Shown here: one piece after another, positions 8,404 through 16,286 of the stretch
Position numbering within the stretch: the stretch's first letter is position 1
Layout of the letters: each line of letters starts with the position of its first letter
Source of the DNA: Streptomyces catenulae
GTDB lineage: Bacteria; Actinomycetota; Actinomycetes; Streptomycetales; Streptomycetaceae
Assembly (NCBI RefSeq): GCF_000718015.1
Contig: NZ_JODY01000029.1
Span: forward strand, 1-64,000
DNA: 64,000 nucleotides
Reading direction: 5' to 3'
The notes under the pieces: generated by a model
Databases searched by the model: none
What the model saw: only the letters and a program-made list of their open reading frames with translations
What the model was told of the DNA's origin: nothing
Made by a program: the position numbers and the translations under genes

Positions 8404-8940
8404 TCACCCGCTCTGCGGGCCGAGCCCGGTCTCCTCGAAGACCAGCAGGGTGCGGGTGCTCAGCACCTCCGGCATCGCCTGGATCCGGGTCAGCACCAGC
8501 TCCCGCAGCTCGCGGTTGTCCTTGGTGTGCACCAGCAGCAATACATCGAAATCCCCGCTGACCAGCGCGATGTGGGAGGCGCCGGGGAGCGCGGTGAGCT
8601 GTTCGCGCACGGTGCGCCAGGAGTTCTGGACGATCTTCAGCGTGATGTAGGCGGACGCGCCCTGGCCCGCCCGTTCCTGGTCGACACGGGCGCTGAAACC
8701 GCGGATCACACCGTCGTCGATCAGCCTGTTGATGCGCGCGTACGCATTGGCGCGCGAGACGTGGACGCGCTCGGCGACCGACCGTATCGAGGCGCGTCCG
8801 TCGGTCTGCAGCATGTGCAGGATCGACCGGTCGATGGTGTCCAGCGGGCGGGCCGGGGGCGCCGTCGGCAGGGGTGGCGGGGGCGGTCCCGTCGCCCCCG
8901 ACGGCGCTGCGCCGGGATGGGCCATCTGTTCGTCCGGCAT
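8404..8940 (-). CDS. bkdR: Lrp/AsnC-family regulator, BkdR-like
   Basis: 178 residues from the ATG at 8940, preceded by GGGGAGG. A Pro-rich head (1-32) is followed by an AsnC-type HTH (about 37-75; IDRSILHMLQTDGRASI and VSRANAYARINRL) and a RAM ligand/oligomer domain (about 95-172; ASHIALVSGDFDVLLLVHT). In Streptomyces an Lrp-type BkdR gene lies divergent from bkdABC and controls it; the position here is the same. The effector is presumably a branched-chain amino acid or 2-oxoacid. Symbol given on family plus position. Confidence 0.8.
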   Translation of the reverse strand: MPDEQMAHPGAAPSGATGPPPPPLPTAPPARPLDTIDRSILHMLQTDGRASIRSVAERVHVSRANAYARINRLIDDGVIRGFSARVDQERAGQGASAYITLKIVQNSWRTVREQLTALPGASHIALVSGDFDVLLLVHTKDNRELRELVLTRIQAMPEVLSTRTLLVFEETGLGPQSG

Positions 8941-8985
8941 ATGGTCCCGCCTCCCCTTCGTGGACGCCCTGTCTTCATCTGAAGC

Positions 8986-9007
8986 TGTGGAGAACCGTTT
9001 GTCCACA
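8986..9007. promoter_or_regulatory. Inverted pair of DnaA-box-like 9-mers
   Basis: TTGTCCACA at 8999-9007 is the Streptomyces consensus DnaA box. TGTGGAGAA at 8986-8994 reads TTCTCCACA on the other strand, one change away. The two face each other 4 nt apart in the bkdR-bkdA divergent region. They could equally be a dyad (CTGTGGA-N10-TCCACAG) bound by BkdR or another regulator. Confidence 0.5.
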
Positions 9008-9041
9008 GGCTGGGCCCGCCTGTAGCCAAAATGCATCAGCG

Positions 9042-9055
9042 ACCGAACAATCGGT
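9042..9055. promoter_or_regulatory. Second TetR/PaaR-like operator, before bkdA
   Basis: ACCGAACAATCGGT differs from the operator at 7552 only at one central base. It is 107 bp upstream of the bkdA start. It suggests that the TetR protein encoded at 7810 also acts on the bkd promoter. Confidence 0.55.
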
Positions 9056-9161
9056 AGGGAAGGGCTGCGCGCCCCGACCCGTTTCATCCTGCCCACCCGT
9101 CGCCCGCCCCCATCCCACGAGGCGCTCCGCGCCACCCCTTCGATTCGAGGAGGTGCTCGTC

Positions 9162-10331
9162 ATGACGGTCCTTGAGCAGCCCGGCAGCAGCAGGCGCAAG
9201 GGCGAGCTGCCCGGCCCGCCGCCCGCCTGGCACCCCCGCGTCGCCCCGGCGCCGCTCCTGCCCGACGCGGAACCCCACCGGGTGCTCGGCACGGACGCCG
9301 CCCGGCAGCTCGACGCCGCGCTCCTGAAGCGGCTCTACGTCCAGCTCGTGCGTGGCCGCCGGTACAACACCCAGGCCACCGCCCTCACCCGCCAGGGGCG
9401 CCTCGCGGTCTACCCGTCCTCCACCGGCCAGGAGGCGTGCCAGGTCGCCGCCGCGCTCGCCCTCCAGGAGCGGGACTGGCTCTTCCCCAGCTACCGCGAC
9501 ACCCTCGCCGCCGTCGCCCGCGGTCTCGACCCCGTCGAGGCGCTGACCCTGCTGCGCGGCGACTGGCACACCGGCTACGACCCCCGCGCCTGCCGCATCG
9601 CCCCCCTGTGCACCCCGCTCGCCACCCAGCTCCCGCACGCCGTCGGGCTGGCCCACGCCGCCCGTCTGAAGGGCGACGACGTGGTCGCGCTCGCCCTGGT
9701 CGGCGACGGCGGCACCAGCGAGGGCGACTTCCACGAGGCGCTGAACTTCGCCGCCGTGTGGCAGGCACCGGTCGTCTTCCTGGTGCAGAACAACGGCTTC
9801 GCGATCTCCGTCCCGCTCGCCAAGCAGACCGCCGCGCCGTCCCTGGCCCACAAGGCCGTCGGTTACGGCATGCCGGGCCGCCTGGTGGACGGCAACGACG
9901 CCCCCGCGGTGCACGGCGTGCTCACCGAGGCGGTCCGCCGGGCCCGGGAGGGCGGCGGACCCACCCTCGTCGAGGCCATCACCTACCGCGTCGAGGCCCA
10001 CACCAACGCCGACGACGCCACCCGCTACCGCACCGCCGACGAGGTCGAGACCTGGCAGGCGCACGACCCGATAGCCCTGATGGAGCGCGAGCTGACCGCC
10101 CGGGGTCTGCTCACCGACGACTTCGCCGCCGAGACGCGGGACGGCGCCGAGGAGATGGCGGCCGACCTGCGCGAACGGATGCACCAGGACCCGCCGCTCG
10201 ACCCGGACGACCTCTTCACCCATGTCTACGCCGAGCGGACCAGCCAACTCCGGCAGCAGTCCGACCAGTTGCGCGCCGAGCTGGCCGCCGCAGCCGCCAC
10301 CGACGAGCCCGCCCAGGAGGCCCGGCCATGA
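9162..10331 (+). CDS. bkdA: Branched-chain 2-oxoacid dehydrogenase E1 alpha
   Basis: 389 residues; ATG at 9162 with GAGGAGG 8 nt upstream. The thiamine-diphosphate fold shows GDGGTSEGDFHEALNF (GDG at 181-183) and QNNG (NN at 210-211), the Mg-ThDP motif. It decarboxylates the 2-oxoacids of Val, Leu and Ile with E1 beta and passes the acyl group to E2. The stop overlaps the bkdB start (ATGA), so the genes are coupled. Naming follows the S. avermitilis bkdABC/bkdFGH convention: this cluster is adjacent to the lrp-type gene and its E1 alpha lacks a Lys-rich head. A pyruvate dehydrogenase-like role cannot be excluded from sequence alone. Confidence 0.87.
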   Translation: MTVLEQPGSSRRKGELPGPPPAWHPRVAPAPLLPDAEPHRVLGTDAARQLDAALLKRLYVQLVRGRRYNTQATALTRQGRLAVYPSSTGQEACQVAAALALQERDWLFPSYRDTLAAVARGLDPVEALTLLRGDWHTGYDPRACRIAPLCTPLATQLPHAVGLAHAARLKGDDVVALALVGDGGTSEGDFHEALNFAAVWQAPVVFLVQNNGFAISVPLAKQTAAPSLAHKAVGYGMPGRLVDGNDAPAVHGVLTEAVRRAREGGGPTLVEAITYRVEAHTNADDATRYRTADEVETWQAHDPIALMERELTARGLLTDDFAAETRDGAEEMAADLRERMHQDPPLDPDDLFTHVYAERTSQLRQQSDQLRAELAAAAATDEPAQEARP

Positions 10332-11359
10332 CCCCGACCGCCGCCACCGCGCGCAAGCCCGCCACCATGGCGCAGGCACTCACCCGCGCGCTGCGCGACG
10401 CCCTGGCCGAGGACCCGACCGTCCATGTGATGGGTGAGGACGTCGGCACGCTGGGCGGCGTCTTCCGCGTCACCGACGGACTGACCGCCGAATTCGGCGA
10501 GGACCGCTGTACGGACACCCCGCTCGCCGAGGCGGGCATCCTCGGCACCGCGGTCGGCATGGCCATGTACGGCCTGCGGCCGGTGGTCGAGATGCAGTTC
10601 GACGCCTTCGCCTACCCGGCGTTCGAGCAGCTGGTCAGCCATGTCGCCAAGATGCGCAACCGCACCCGCGGCGCCCTCCCGATGCCGCTGACGATCCGCA
10701 TCCCCTACGGCGGCGGCATCGGCGGCGTCGAGCACCACAGCGACGCCTCCGAGGCGTACTACCTGGCGACTCCGGGGCTCCAGGTCGTCACGCCCGCCAC
10801 GGTCGAGGACGCGTACGGACTGCTGCGCGCCGCCATCGCCTCGGACGATCCGGTCGTCTTCCTCGAGCCGAAGCGCCTCTACTGGTCCAAGGCCGACTGG
10901 TCGCCCGAGGCGCCCGGCGAGGTGCCGCCCCTGGGACGCGCCGCGGTACGCCGCCGGGGCGCCGACGCCACGCTGATCACCTACGGGCCGTCGCTGCCGG
11001 TCTGCCTGGAGGCGGCGGAGGCGGCGCGGGCCGAGGGCTGGGATCTGGAGGTCGTCGATCTGCGGTCGCTGATGCCGTTCGACGACGAGACGGTCTGTGC
11101 GTCGGTGCGGTGTACCGGGCGGGCGGTCGTCGTCCACGAGTCCAGCGGGTTCGGTGGCCCGGGCGGCGAGATCGCGGCGCGCATCACGGAGCGCTGTTTC
11201 CACCACCTGGAAGCCCCGGTGCTGCGGGTGGCGGGATTCGACATTCCCTATCCGCCGCCGATGCTGGAGAGGCATCATCTCCCTGGAGTGGACCGCATTC
11301 TCGACACCGTCGCCCGCCTCCAGTGGGAGTCGGACTGGACCGAAGGGAGGGGCGTGTGA
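10328..11359 (+). CDS. bkdB: Branched-chain 2-oxoacid dehydrogenase E1 beta
   Basis: 343 residues, transketolase-like pyrimidine-binding domain plus C-terminal domain. Family pieces: VMGEDVGTLGGVFRVTDGL, DTPLAEAGILGTAVGMAMYG, IPYGGGIGGVEHHSDASEAY and the C-terminal VHESSGFGGPGGEIAARITE. It forms the alpha2beta2 E1 with BkdA. It overlaps bkdA by 4 nt and bkdC by 1 nt (TGATG), with GGGAGGGG before the next start. The C-terminal tail is slightly longer than that of the second copy at 28127. Confidence 0.88.
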   Translation: MTPTAATARKPATMAQALTRALRDALAEDPTVHVMGEDVGTLGGVFRVTDGLTAEFGEDRCTDTPLAEAGILGTAVGMAMYGLRPVVEMQFDAFAYPAFEQLVSHVAKMRNRTRGALPMPLTIRIPYGGGIGGVEHHSDASEAYYLATPGLQVVTPATVEDAYGLLRAAIASDDPVVFLEPKRLYWSKADWSPEAPGEVPPLGRAAVRRRGADATLITYGPSLPVCLEAAEAARAEGWDLEVVDLRSLMPFDDETVCASVRCTGRAVVVHESSGFGGPGGEIAARITERCFHHLEAPVLRVAGFDIPYPPPMLERHHLPGVDRILDTVARLQWESDWTEGRGV

Positions 11360-12762
11360 TGGCTGTGGTCCGTGAATTCACCCTGCCCGACCTGGGGGAG
11401 GGCCTCACCGAGGCCACCATCGTGCAGTGGATGGTCGAGATCGGCGAGGTGGTCTCGGTCGATCAGCCGGTCGTCGAGGTCGAGACGGCCAAGGCGATGG
11501 TCGAGGTGCCCTGCCCGTACGGCGGTGTGGTCACCGCGCGCTTCGGGGACGAGGGCACCGATCTGCCGGTCGGCGCCCCGCTGATCACCGTCGCGGTCGG
11601 CGCGTCCAGCTCGGTGGCGGAGCCCGCGGATCTGTCCCCGGACGCGGCGCCGGAGGCCGCCCCCGCCGCGGAGGAGACCGTTCCGGCGGAGTCCGGCGAG
11701 GGCTCGGGGAACGTCCTGGTCGGCTACGGCACGAGCGCGGCGGCCGCCCGCCGACGCCGGGTCCGGCCCGGTGGCGCCACCAGGAGCGGCAGCACGGCGG
11801 ACGGTTCCGCCGCCGCCCGGCCGGAGACCGCCGCACCCGAGGAGCCCCGGGACCCGGAGGAGTCCGACGCGAGCCGTACGGTGGCGGTCATCTCCCCGCT
11901 GGTCCGCCGGATGGCCCGGGAACACGGCCTGGACCTCGCCACACTGCGCGGCACCGGGCGGCACGGGCTGATCCTGCGGACGGACGTCGAGCGCGCGGTC
12001 CGCGAACGGCAGGCCCCCGCGGTCACCGCTCCCGCAGGTCCGGTCGTCGCGGACGCCGGGCGGGCCCGGGCCGAGGGCGAGCGGATACCGCTGCGGGGGA
12101 TGCGCGGGGCGGCGGCCGAGAAGTTCAGCCGCAGCCGCCGGGAGATCCCGGACGCCACCTGCTGGGTCGACGCCGACGCCACCGAACTCCTCGCCGCCCG
12201 CCGGGCGATGAACGCACCCGGCGCCCCCAAGGTGTCGCTGCTGGCGCTGCTCGCCCGGATCTGCACCGCGGCGCTCGCGCGCTTCCCGGAGCTGAACGCC
12301 ACGATCGACACCGAGACCCAGGAGATCGTCCGGCTGCCCGAGGTCCATCTGGGCTTCGCCGCGCAGACCGACCGTGGCCTGGTGGTGCCGGTGGTGCGCG
12401 ACGCCCACACCCGTACGGTCGAGGGCCTCTCCGCGGAGATCGCCCGGCTCACCGAGAGCGCCCGCTCCGGCGGACTCTCCCTCGCCGATCTGACCCGCGG
12501 CACCTTCACCCTCAACAACTACGGCGTCTTCGGCGTGGACGGCTCCACCCCGATCATCAACCACCCCGAGGCCGCGATGCTCGGAGTGGGCCGGATATCC
12601 CCCAAACCCTGGGTGCACGACGGTGAACTGGCGGTACGCCAGGTCGTCCAGCTGTCCTTCACCTTCGACCACCGGGTGTGCGACGGCGGCACGTCCGGCG
12701 GTTTCCTGCGCTACGTCGCGGACTGCGTGGAGCAGCCGGCGGTGTTGCTGCGCGGCCTGTGA
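11359..12762 (+). CDS. bkdC: Dihydrolipoyl acyltransferase E2
   Basis: 467 residues with the full E2 layout. The lipoyl domain (about 3-80) has lipoylated Lys45 in ETAKAMVEV. A disordered Ala/Glu/Arg linker runs about 82-175. The peripheral subunit-binding domain covers about 176-214 (ISPLVRRMAREHGLDL, GTGRHGLILRTDVE). The catalytic domain (about 235-467) ends with active-site HRVCDGG (His438). It transfers the branched acyl group to CoA and forms the complex core. Last gene of the bkdABC operon; a terminator hairpin follows 8 nt downstream. The E3 gene is not in this window. Confidence 0.9.
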   Translation: MAVVREFTLPDLGEGLTEATIVQWMVEIGEVVSVDQPVVEVETAKAMVEVPCPYGGVVTARFGDEGTDLPVGAPLITVAVGASSSVAEPADLSPDAAPEAAPAAEETVPAESGEGSGNVLVGYGTSAAAARRRRVRPGGATRSGSTADGSAAARPETAAPEEPRDPEESDASRTVAVISPLVRRMAREHGLDLATLRGTGRHGLILRTDVERAVRERQAPAVTAPAGPVVADAGRARAEGERIPLRGMRGAAAEKFSRSRREIPDATCWVDADATELLAARRAMNAPGAPKVSLLALLARICTAALARFPELNATIDTETQEIVRLPEVHLGFAAQTDRGLVVPVVRDAHTRTVEGLSAEIARLTESARSGGLSLADLTRGTFTLNNYGVFGVDGSTPIINHPEAAMLGVGRISPKPWVHDGELAVRQVVQLSFTFDHRVCDGGTSGGFLRYVADCVEQPAVLLRGL

Positions 12763-12769
12763 GCCGACC

Positions 12770-12803
12770 CTCCGGGAGCCGGGCGGCGCCGCGGCTCCCG
12801 GAG
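12770..12803. terminator. Terminator after bkdC
   Basis: 11-bp perfect stem (12770-12780 and 12793-12803) with a GC-rich 12-nt loop, immediately downstream of bkdC. Confidence 0.7.
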
Positions 12804-12927
12804 CGGTGAGGACGGGCGAACCGGGCGCCGGGTTCCGGCCGTCTCCCGGTGGCCGGAAGGGGCCGCGGGGTGCGGCCGGTCCGTGCCGGGGGCCGCTCCC
12901 GGGCGGTGTGCGCGCCGCGGACCTGGC

Positions 12928-12933
12928 GATACT
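12928..12933 (+). promoter_or_regulatory. -10 hexamer for leaderless gene at 12940
   Basis: GATACT ends 6 nt before the GTG at 12940. The AAGAGG that touches the start codon is too close to serve as a normal SD, which supports a leaderless mRNA. Confidence 0.4.
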
Positions 12934-12939
12934 CAAGAG

Positions 12940-13896
12940 GTGAGCGATACGCGACGGCCGCCCGCGGGCCGCACCGGGGCACCCGAGGCCCTCCCCGTCC
13001 ATGACGTCCTCGTCCTGGCCGGGGGCGCCGCCCGACGGCTCGGCGGCGCGGACAAGCCCGCGCTCTCCGTCGGCGGCCGACCACTGCTCGACCGGGTGCT
13101 GGCCGCCTGCCCCGCCGCGGCGACCACCGTCGTCGTCGGGCCCGTACGCCCGACCACCCGCACCGTGGTGCACGCCCTGGAGGACCCGCCGGGCGGCGGC
13201 CCGCTGGCGGCACTCGACGCGGGCCTGCGGCACACCACCGCCCCGACGGTGCTGGTTCTCGCCGCCGACCTGCCCTTTCTCACCCCGGCCACGGTGCGCA
13301 CGCTGCTGGCGGCGGTGGCCGGTGCGCCCGCGGACGGCGCCGCCCGTGTGGACGGCGCGCTGCTGCGGGACGCCGGGGGCCGCGATCAGCCGCTGGTGGC
13401 GGCGTACCGACGGGCGGCGCTCCACCGGGAGTTGACGGCGCTGCGCGCGTCCCACGGCACGCTCTCCGGGCTGCCGCTGCGCGCGGTGACGGCCGCTCTG
13501 GCGCTGGAACGCGTCACGGACGTACCGGCCGAGGCGTCCTTCGACTGCGACACCTGGGAGGACGTCGGCGCGGCCCGCGCCCGGATCAGGGAGCATGGAG
13601 GCGTGTTGGACGAATGGATCACCGCAGTCAAGGCCGAACTGGGCATCGAGCTGGATGTCGACACCAAGGCGCTGTTGGACCTCGCCCGGGACGCGGCACA
13701 CGGTGTGGCCCGTCCGGCCGCGCCGCTGACGACGTTTCTGATCGGGTACGCGGCGGGCCGTCAGGGGAGCGGCGGTGATGTGACGGACGCGTCCCGGCGG
13801 ATCGCCGCGCTCGCCGAACGCTGGGCGGCGGAGAACGCGTCCGGCGACGCTCCCTCCGGCGGCGCGGGGCGGCCCGAGCCGAAGTCCGCTCCATGA
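12940..13896 (+). CDS. MobA-like nucleotidyltransferase fused to a DUF6457 domain
   Basis: 318 residues. The N-terminal NTP-transferase domain (about 20-220) has the MobA signature VLAGGAARRLGGADKPAL and a metal-site region LVLAADLPFLTP. MobA attaches GMP to molybdopterin. The C-terminal ~90 residues form a separate helical domain (VLDEWITAVKAELGIELDV... VARPAAPLTTFLIGYAAG), matching the actinobacterial DUF6457 domain of unknown function. The gene overlaps moeA by 4 nt (ATGA), which strongly supports a molybdenum-cofactor role. In other actinobacteria these two domains also occur separately, so this is a fusion. The start has only a poor SD. Confidence 0.82.
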   Translation: MSDTRRPPAGRTGAPEALPVHDVLVLAGGAARRLGGADKPALSVGGRPLLDRVLAACPAAATTVVVGPVRPTTRTVVHALEDPPGGGPLAALDAGLRHTTAPTVLVLAADLPFLTPATVRTLLAAVAGAPADGAARVDGALLRDAGGRDQPLVAAYRRAALHRELTALRASHGTLSGLPLRAVTAALALERVTDVPAEASFDCDTWEDVGAARARIREHGGVLDEWITAVKAELGIELDVDTKALLDLARDAAHGVARPAAPLTTFLIGYAAGRQGSGGDVTDASRRIAALAERWAAENASGDAPSGGAGRPEPKSAP

Positions 13897-16286
13897 CCGA
13901 GGGCGATTTCGACGACGCCTTCGCCGACGCCCTGGCCGTCGCCAACGGCGACCGGTACGCGCCGACGGCAGCCGGTCCGGACGGCGGCGTGGGGGGCTCC
14001 GGCTCTCCGGACAACGGTGATTCCGCAGAAGACGAGGAGCCTCGGGCGGCTGCGGCGGACGCGTCATTCGCGGCGGCGGACGGGGACGGGCCGGGCCCGG
14101 CTGCGGCCCCTGCCGCGGCCACCGCTTCGGCTCGCGCCCCGAAGCGTGCCCGGTCCACGGCGGCGAAGCGGGCACGGGCGGCGGATACGCCCCCGGCTTC
14201 CGCCCCGGAAGCGGCCGGGGCCCCGGCCGCCGATCCGGACCTGGCCACGCCCCTGCCCTCCGCCTCCGTCCCGGCCCCGTCCCCGGCGCGCGAACCTGCC
14301 TCGGACCTGGATCTTCTCGTCCGGCTGGTGGGAGAGGCGGGCACGGCACGGCGGACGGCGCCGGAGCGGGCGACGGTCCGGGTCCCGGGCCCCGCGGAGC
14401 CCGTTCCGGTGGAGTGCGGCGCCGCGGTTTCCCGTGCGTCCTCCGGCGTGCCGACCGCCGCGGCCGTCAGCCGGAGCGGCGACGGCCCGCTGGACTCCTG
14501 GGTGTCGGTCCTCGGCCCGATGGCACTCGGCCCGGCGCAGCCCGGCCGGGCGGGGCACGGCGGCGCCGGTGCGGCGGCTTCGGCGCCGGTGGCGTCGGAC
14601 GGTTCCGCCACGGGCGGCCCGGGGGCGGCGGGGCACAGCGGCTCCGGCACGGCTTCCGGGCCCGCGGCCACCGGCGGTTCCGGTACGCGGCCCGGCGGTG
14701 CGGCACCGGGCGGCACCGCGTCTCCGGCGGCGGACGGCCCGGTCTCCGGCCGCGCCACCGACGCTCTCACCGGCAGCGCCGACGACAGCAACGCCGCTTC
14801 CGCCGGGAACGCGCGCACCGGGAACGGCGCGGACGGCCCCATGCCGCCCGCGGACCGCCCTGCCTCCGGCAGCTCTTCCGCCGCCGACGCCCTCCCGACC
14901 TCGGGCGACGGCCCCACGCCCGGCACCCGTCGCCCCCGGCGCCGGACGGCCGCCCCTGTCCCCTGGCCGGTCGCCCGGGAGCGGGCCGCGCGGGCGGCCG
15001 ACGGACCCCGGGCTCCGGAATCCTGTGTGCCGGAGGACGCGCTGGGGCGGACGCTGGCGGAGCCGCTGACCGCGCTGACCGACCTGCCGCCGTTCGACAC
15101 CTCGGCCATGGACGGCTGGGCCGTCTCCGGACCCGGGCCCTGGGACCTCGACCGCGCGGCCGGTGGCGACGGTTCCGACCGGGGAATCCTTGCCGGTCAC
15201 GCCGCCACGACGCTGGCCGACGGGCACGCCGTCGCCATCGCCACCGGGGCGCGGGTCCCGGACGGCGCCACCGCGGTGCTGCGCAGTGAGCACGGCGAGG
15301 TGCACGACCGCGGCGACAGGCGGGTCCGGCTCGCCGCATCGCGTGCCGTCCCGCTCGGCCAGGACATCCGGCCCCGCGGCCAGGAGTGCGGCCACGGCGA
15401 ACCGCTGCTCCCGGCGGGTGTGCCGGTGACGCCCGCCGTACTCGGGCTGGCCGCGGCCGCCGGGTACGACCGGCTGACGGCCCACCCCCGCCCCCGCGTC
15501 GAGGTACTGGTCCTGGGCGACGAACTGCTCGGGCACGGGCTGCCGCGGGAGGGCCGGATCCGGGACGCCCTCGGTCCGATGCTCGGCCCCTGGCTGCGGG
15601 CACTGGGCGCCGACGCCCTCGCACCCCGGCCGCTCGGCGACGACGCCGACGCCCTCCACGCGGCGATCACCGGCTCCACCGCCGATGTCGTCCTCACCAC
15701 CGGCGGCACCGCTTCCGGCCCCGTCGACCACGTCCACCCGGCGCTGCACCGGATCGGCGCCGAGGTGCTGGTCGACGGTGTGGCGGTCCGCCCCGGGCAC
15801 CCGATGCTGCTGGCCAGGATCGCCCCGGGACGGCACCTCGTGGGGCTGCCCGGCAACCCGCTCGCCGCGGTCTCCGGACTGCTGACCCTGGCCGAGCCGC
15901 TGCTGCGGACCCTCGCCGCCCGGCCGCCCGCGACGCCGTCCCGTGCCCCGCTGGGCGCGGCGGTGGCCGGGCATCCGCACGACACCCGGCTCGTCCCGGT
16001 CGCCTACGCCGACGACCCCCGCCACGGCCGTACCGCGACGCCGCTGCCGTTCCACGGACCGGCCATGCTGCGCGGTATCGCCGCCGCCGACGCGCTGGCC
16101 GTCGTCCCGCCCGGCGGCGCCGACCGGGGCGACCTGGTCGACCTACTGGAGCTGCCCTGGCCGACGGGGAGCGCGGCGTACGGCCCGGAGGGTGCCGGGC
16201 CGTCGTACGGACCCGGCGCACACCCCGGCGACGGCCGTCCCGTACGCTCCACCTTTTCCGCACCCCCGACCGGAGGCGCCGCGTGA
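13893..16286 (+). CDS. moeA: Molybdopterin molybdotransferase MoeA with long disordered head
   Basis: 797 residues, about twice the usual length. Residues 1 to about 352 are Ala/Pro/Gly/Ser/Thr-rich with no recognisable domain. The MoeA part starts near PVPWPVARERAARA (about 353) and has the signature PPFDTSAMDGWA (DTSAMDG at 402-408), LTTGGTASGPVDH, and VGLPGNPLAAVSG. MoeA inserts molybdate into adenylylated molybdopterin. The ATG at 13893 overlaps the previous stop; the head stays open with strong Streptomyces codon bias, so it looks translated rather than misannotated, but an internal start near codon 350 is possible. It overlaps the K+ channel gene by 4 nt (GTGA). Confidence 0.88.
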   Translation: MTEGDFDDAFADALAVANGDRYAPTAAGPDGGVGGSGSPDNGDSAEDEEPRAAAADASFAAADGDGPGPAAAPAAATASARAPKRARSTAAKRARAADTPPASAPEAAGAPAADPDLATPLPSASVPAPSPAREPASDLDLLVRLVGEAGTARRTAPERATVRVPGPAEPVPVECGAAVSRASSGVPTAAAVSRSGDGPLDSWVSVLGPMALGPAQPGRAGHGGAGAAASAPVASDGSATGGPGAAGHSGSGTASGPAATGGSGTRPGGAAPGGTASPAADGPVSGRATDALTGSADDSNAASAGNARTGNGADGPMPPADRPASGSSSAADALPTSGDGPTPGTRRPRRRTAAPVPWPVARERAARAADGPRAPESCVPEDALGRTLAEPLTALTDLPPFDTSAMDGWAVSGPGPWDLDRAAGGDGSDRGILAGHAATTLADGHAVAIATGARVPDGATAVLRSEHGEVHDRGDRRVRLAASRAVPLGQDIRPRGQECGHGEPLLPAGVPVTPAVLGLAAAAGYDRLTAHPRPRVEVLVLGDELLGHGLPREGRIRDALGPMLGPWLRALGADALAPRPLGDDADALHAAITGSTADVVLTTGGTASGPVDHVHPALHRIGAEVLVDGVAVRPGHPMLLARIAPGRHLVGLPGNPLAAVSGLLTLAEPLLRTLAARPPATPSRAPLGAAVAGHPHDTRLVPVAYADDPRHGRTATPLPFHGPAMLRGIAAADALAVVPPGGADRGDLVDLLELPWPTGSAAYGPEGAGPSYGPGAHPGDGRPVRSTFSAPPTGGAA

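Noticed and set aside
8986..9007. DnaA boxes as an origin of replication
   Set aside because: Only two boxes and no AT-rich unwinding region, dnaA or dnaN; at most a regulatory or titration site.
11275..14349. 1024-codon open frame on the minus strand
   Set aside because: Antisense to bkdC, mobA-like and moeA; Arg/Pro/Gly-rich, no domain. A product of high GC content.
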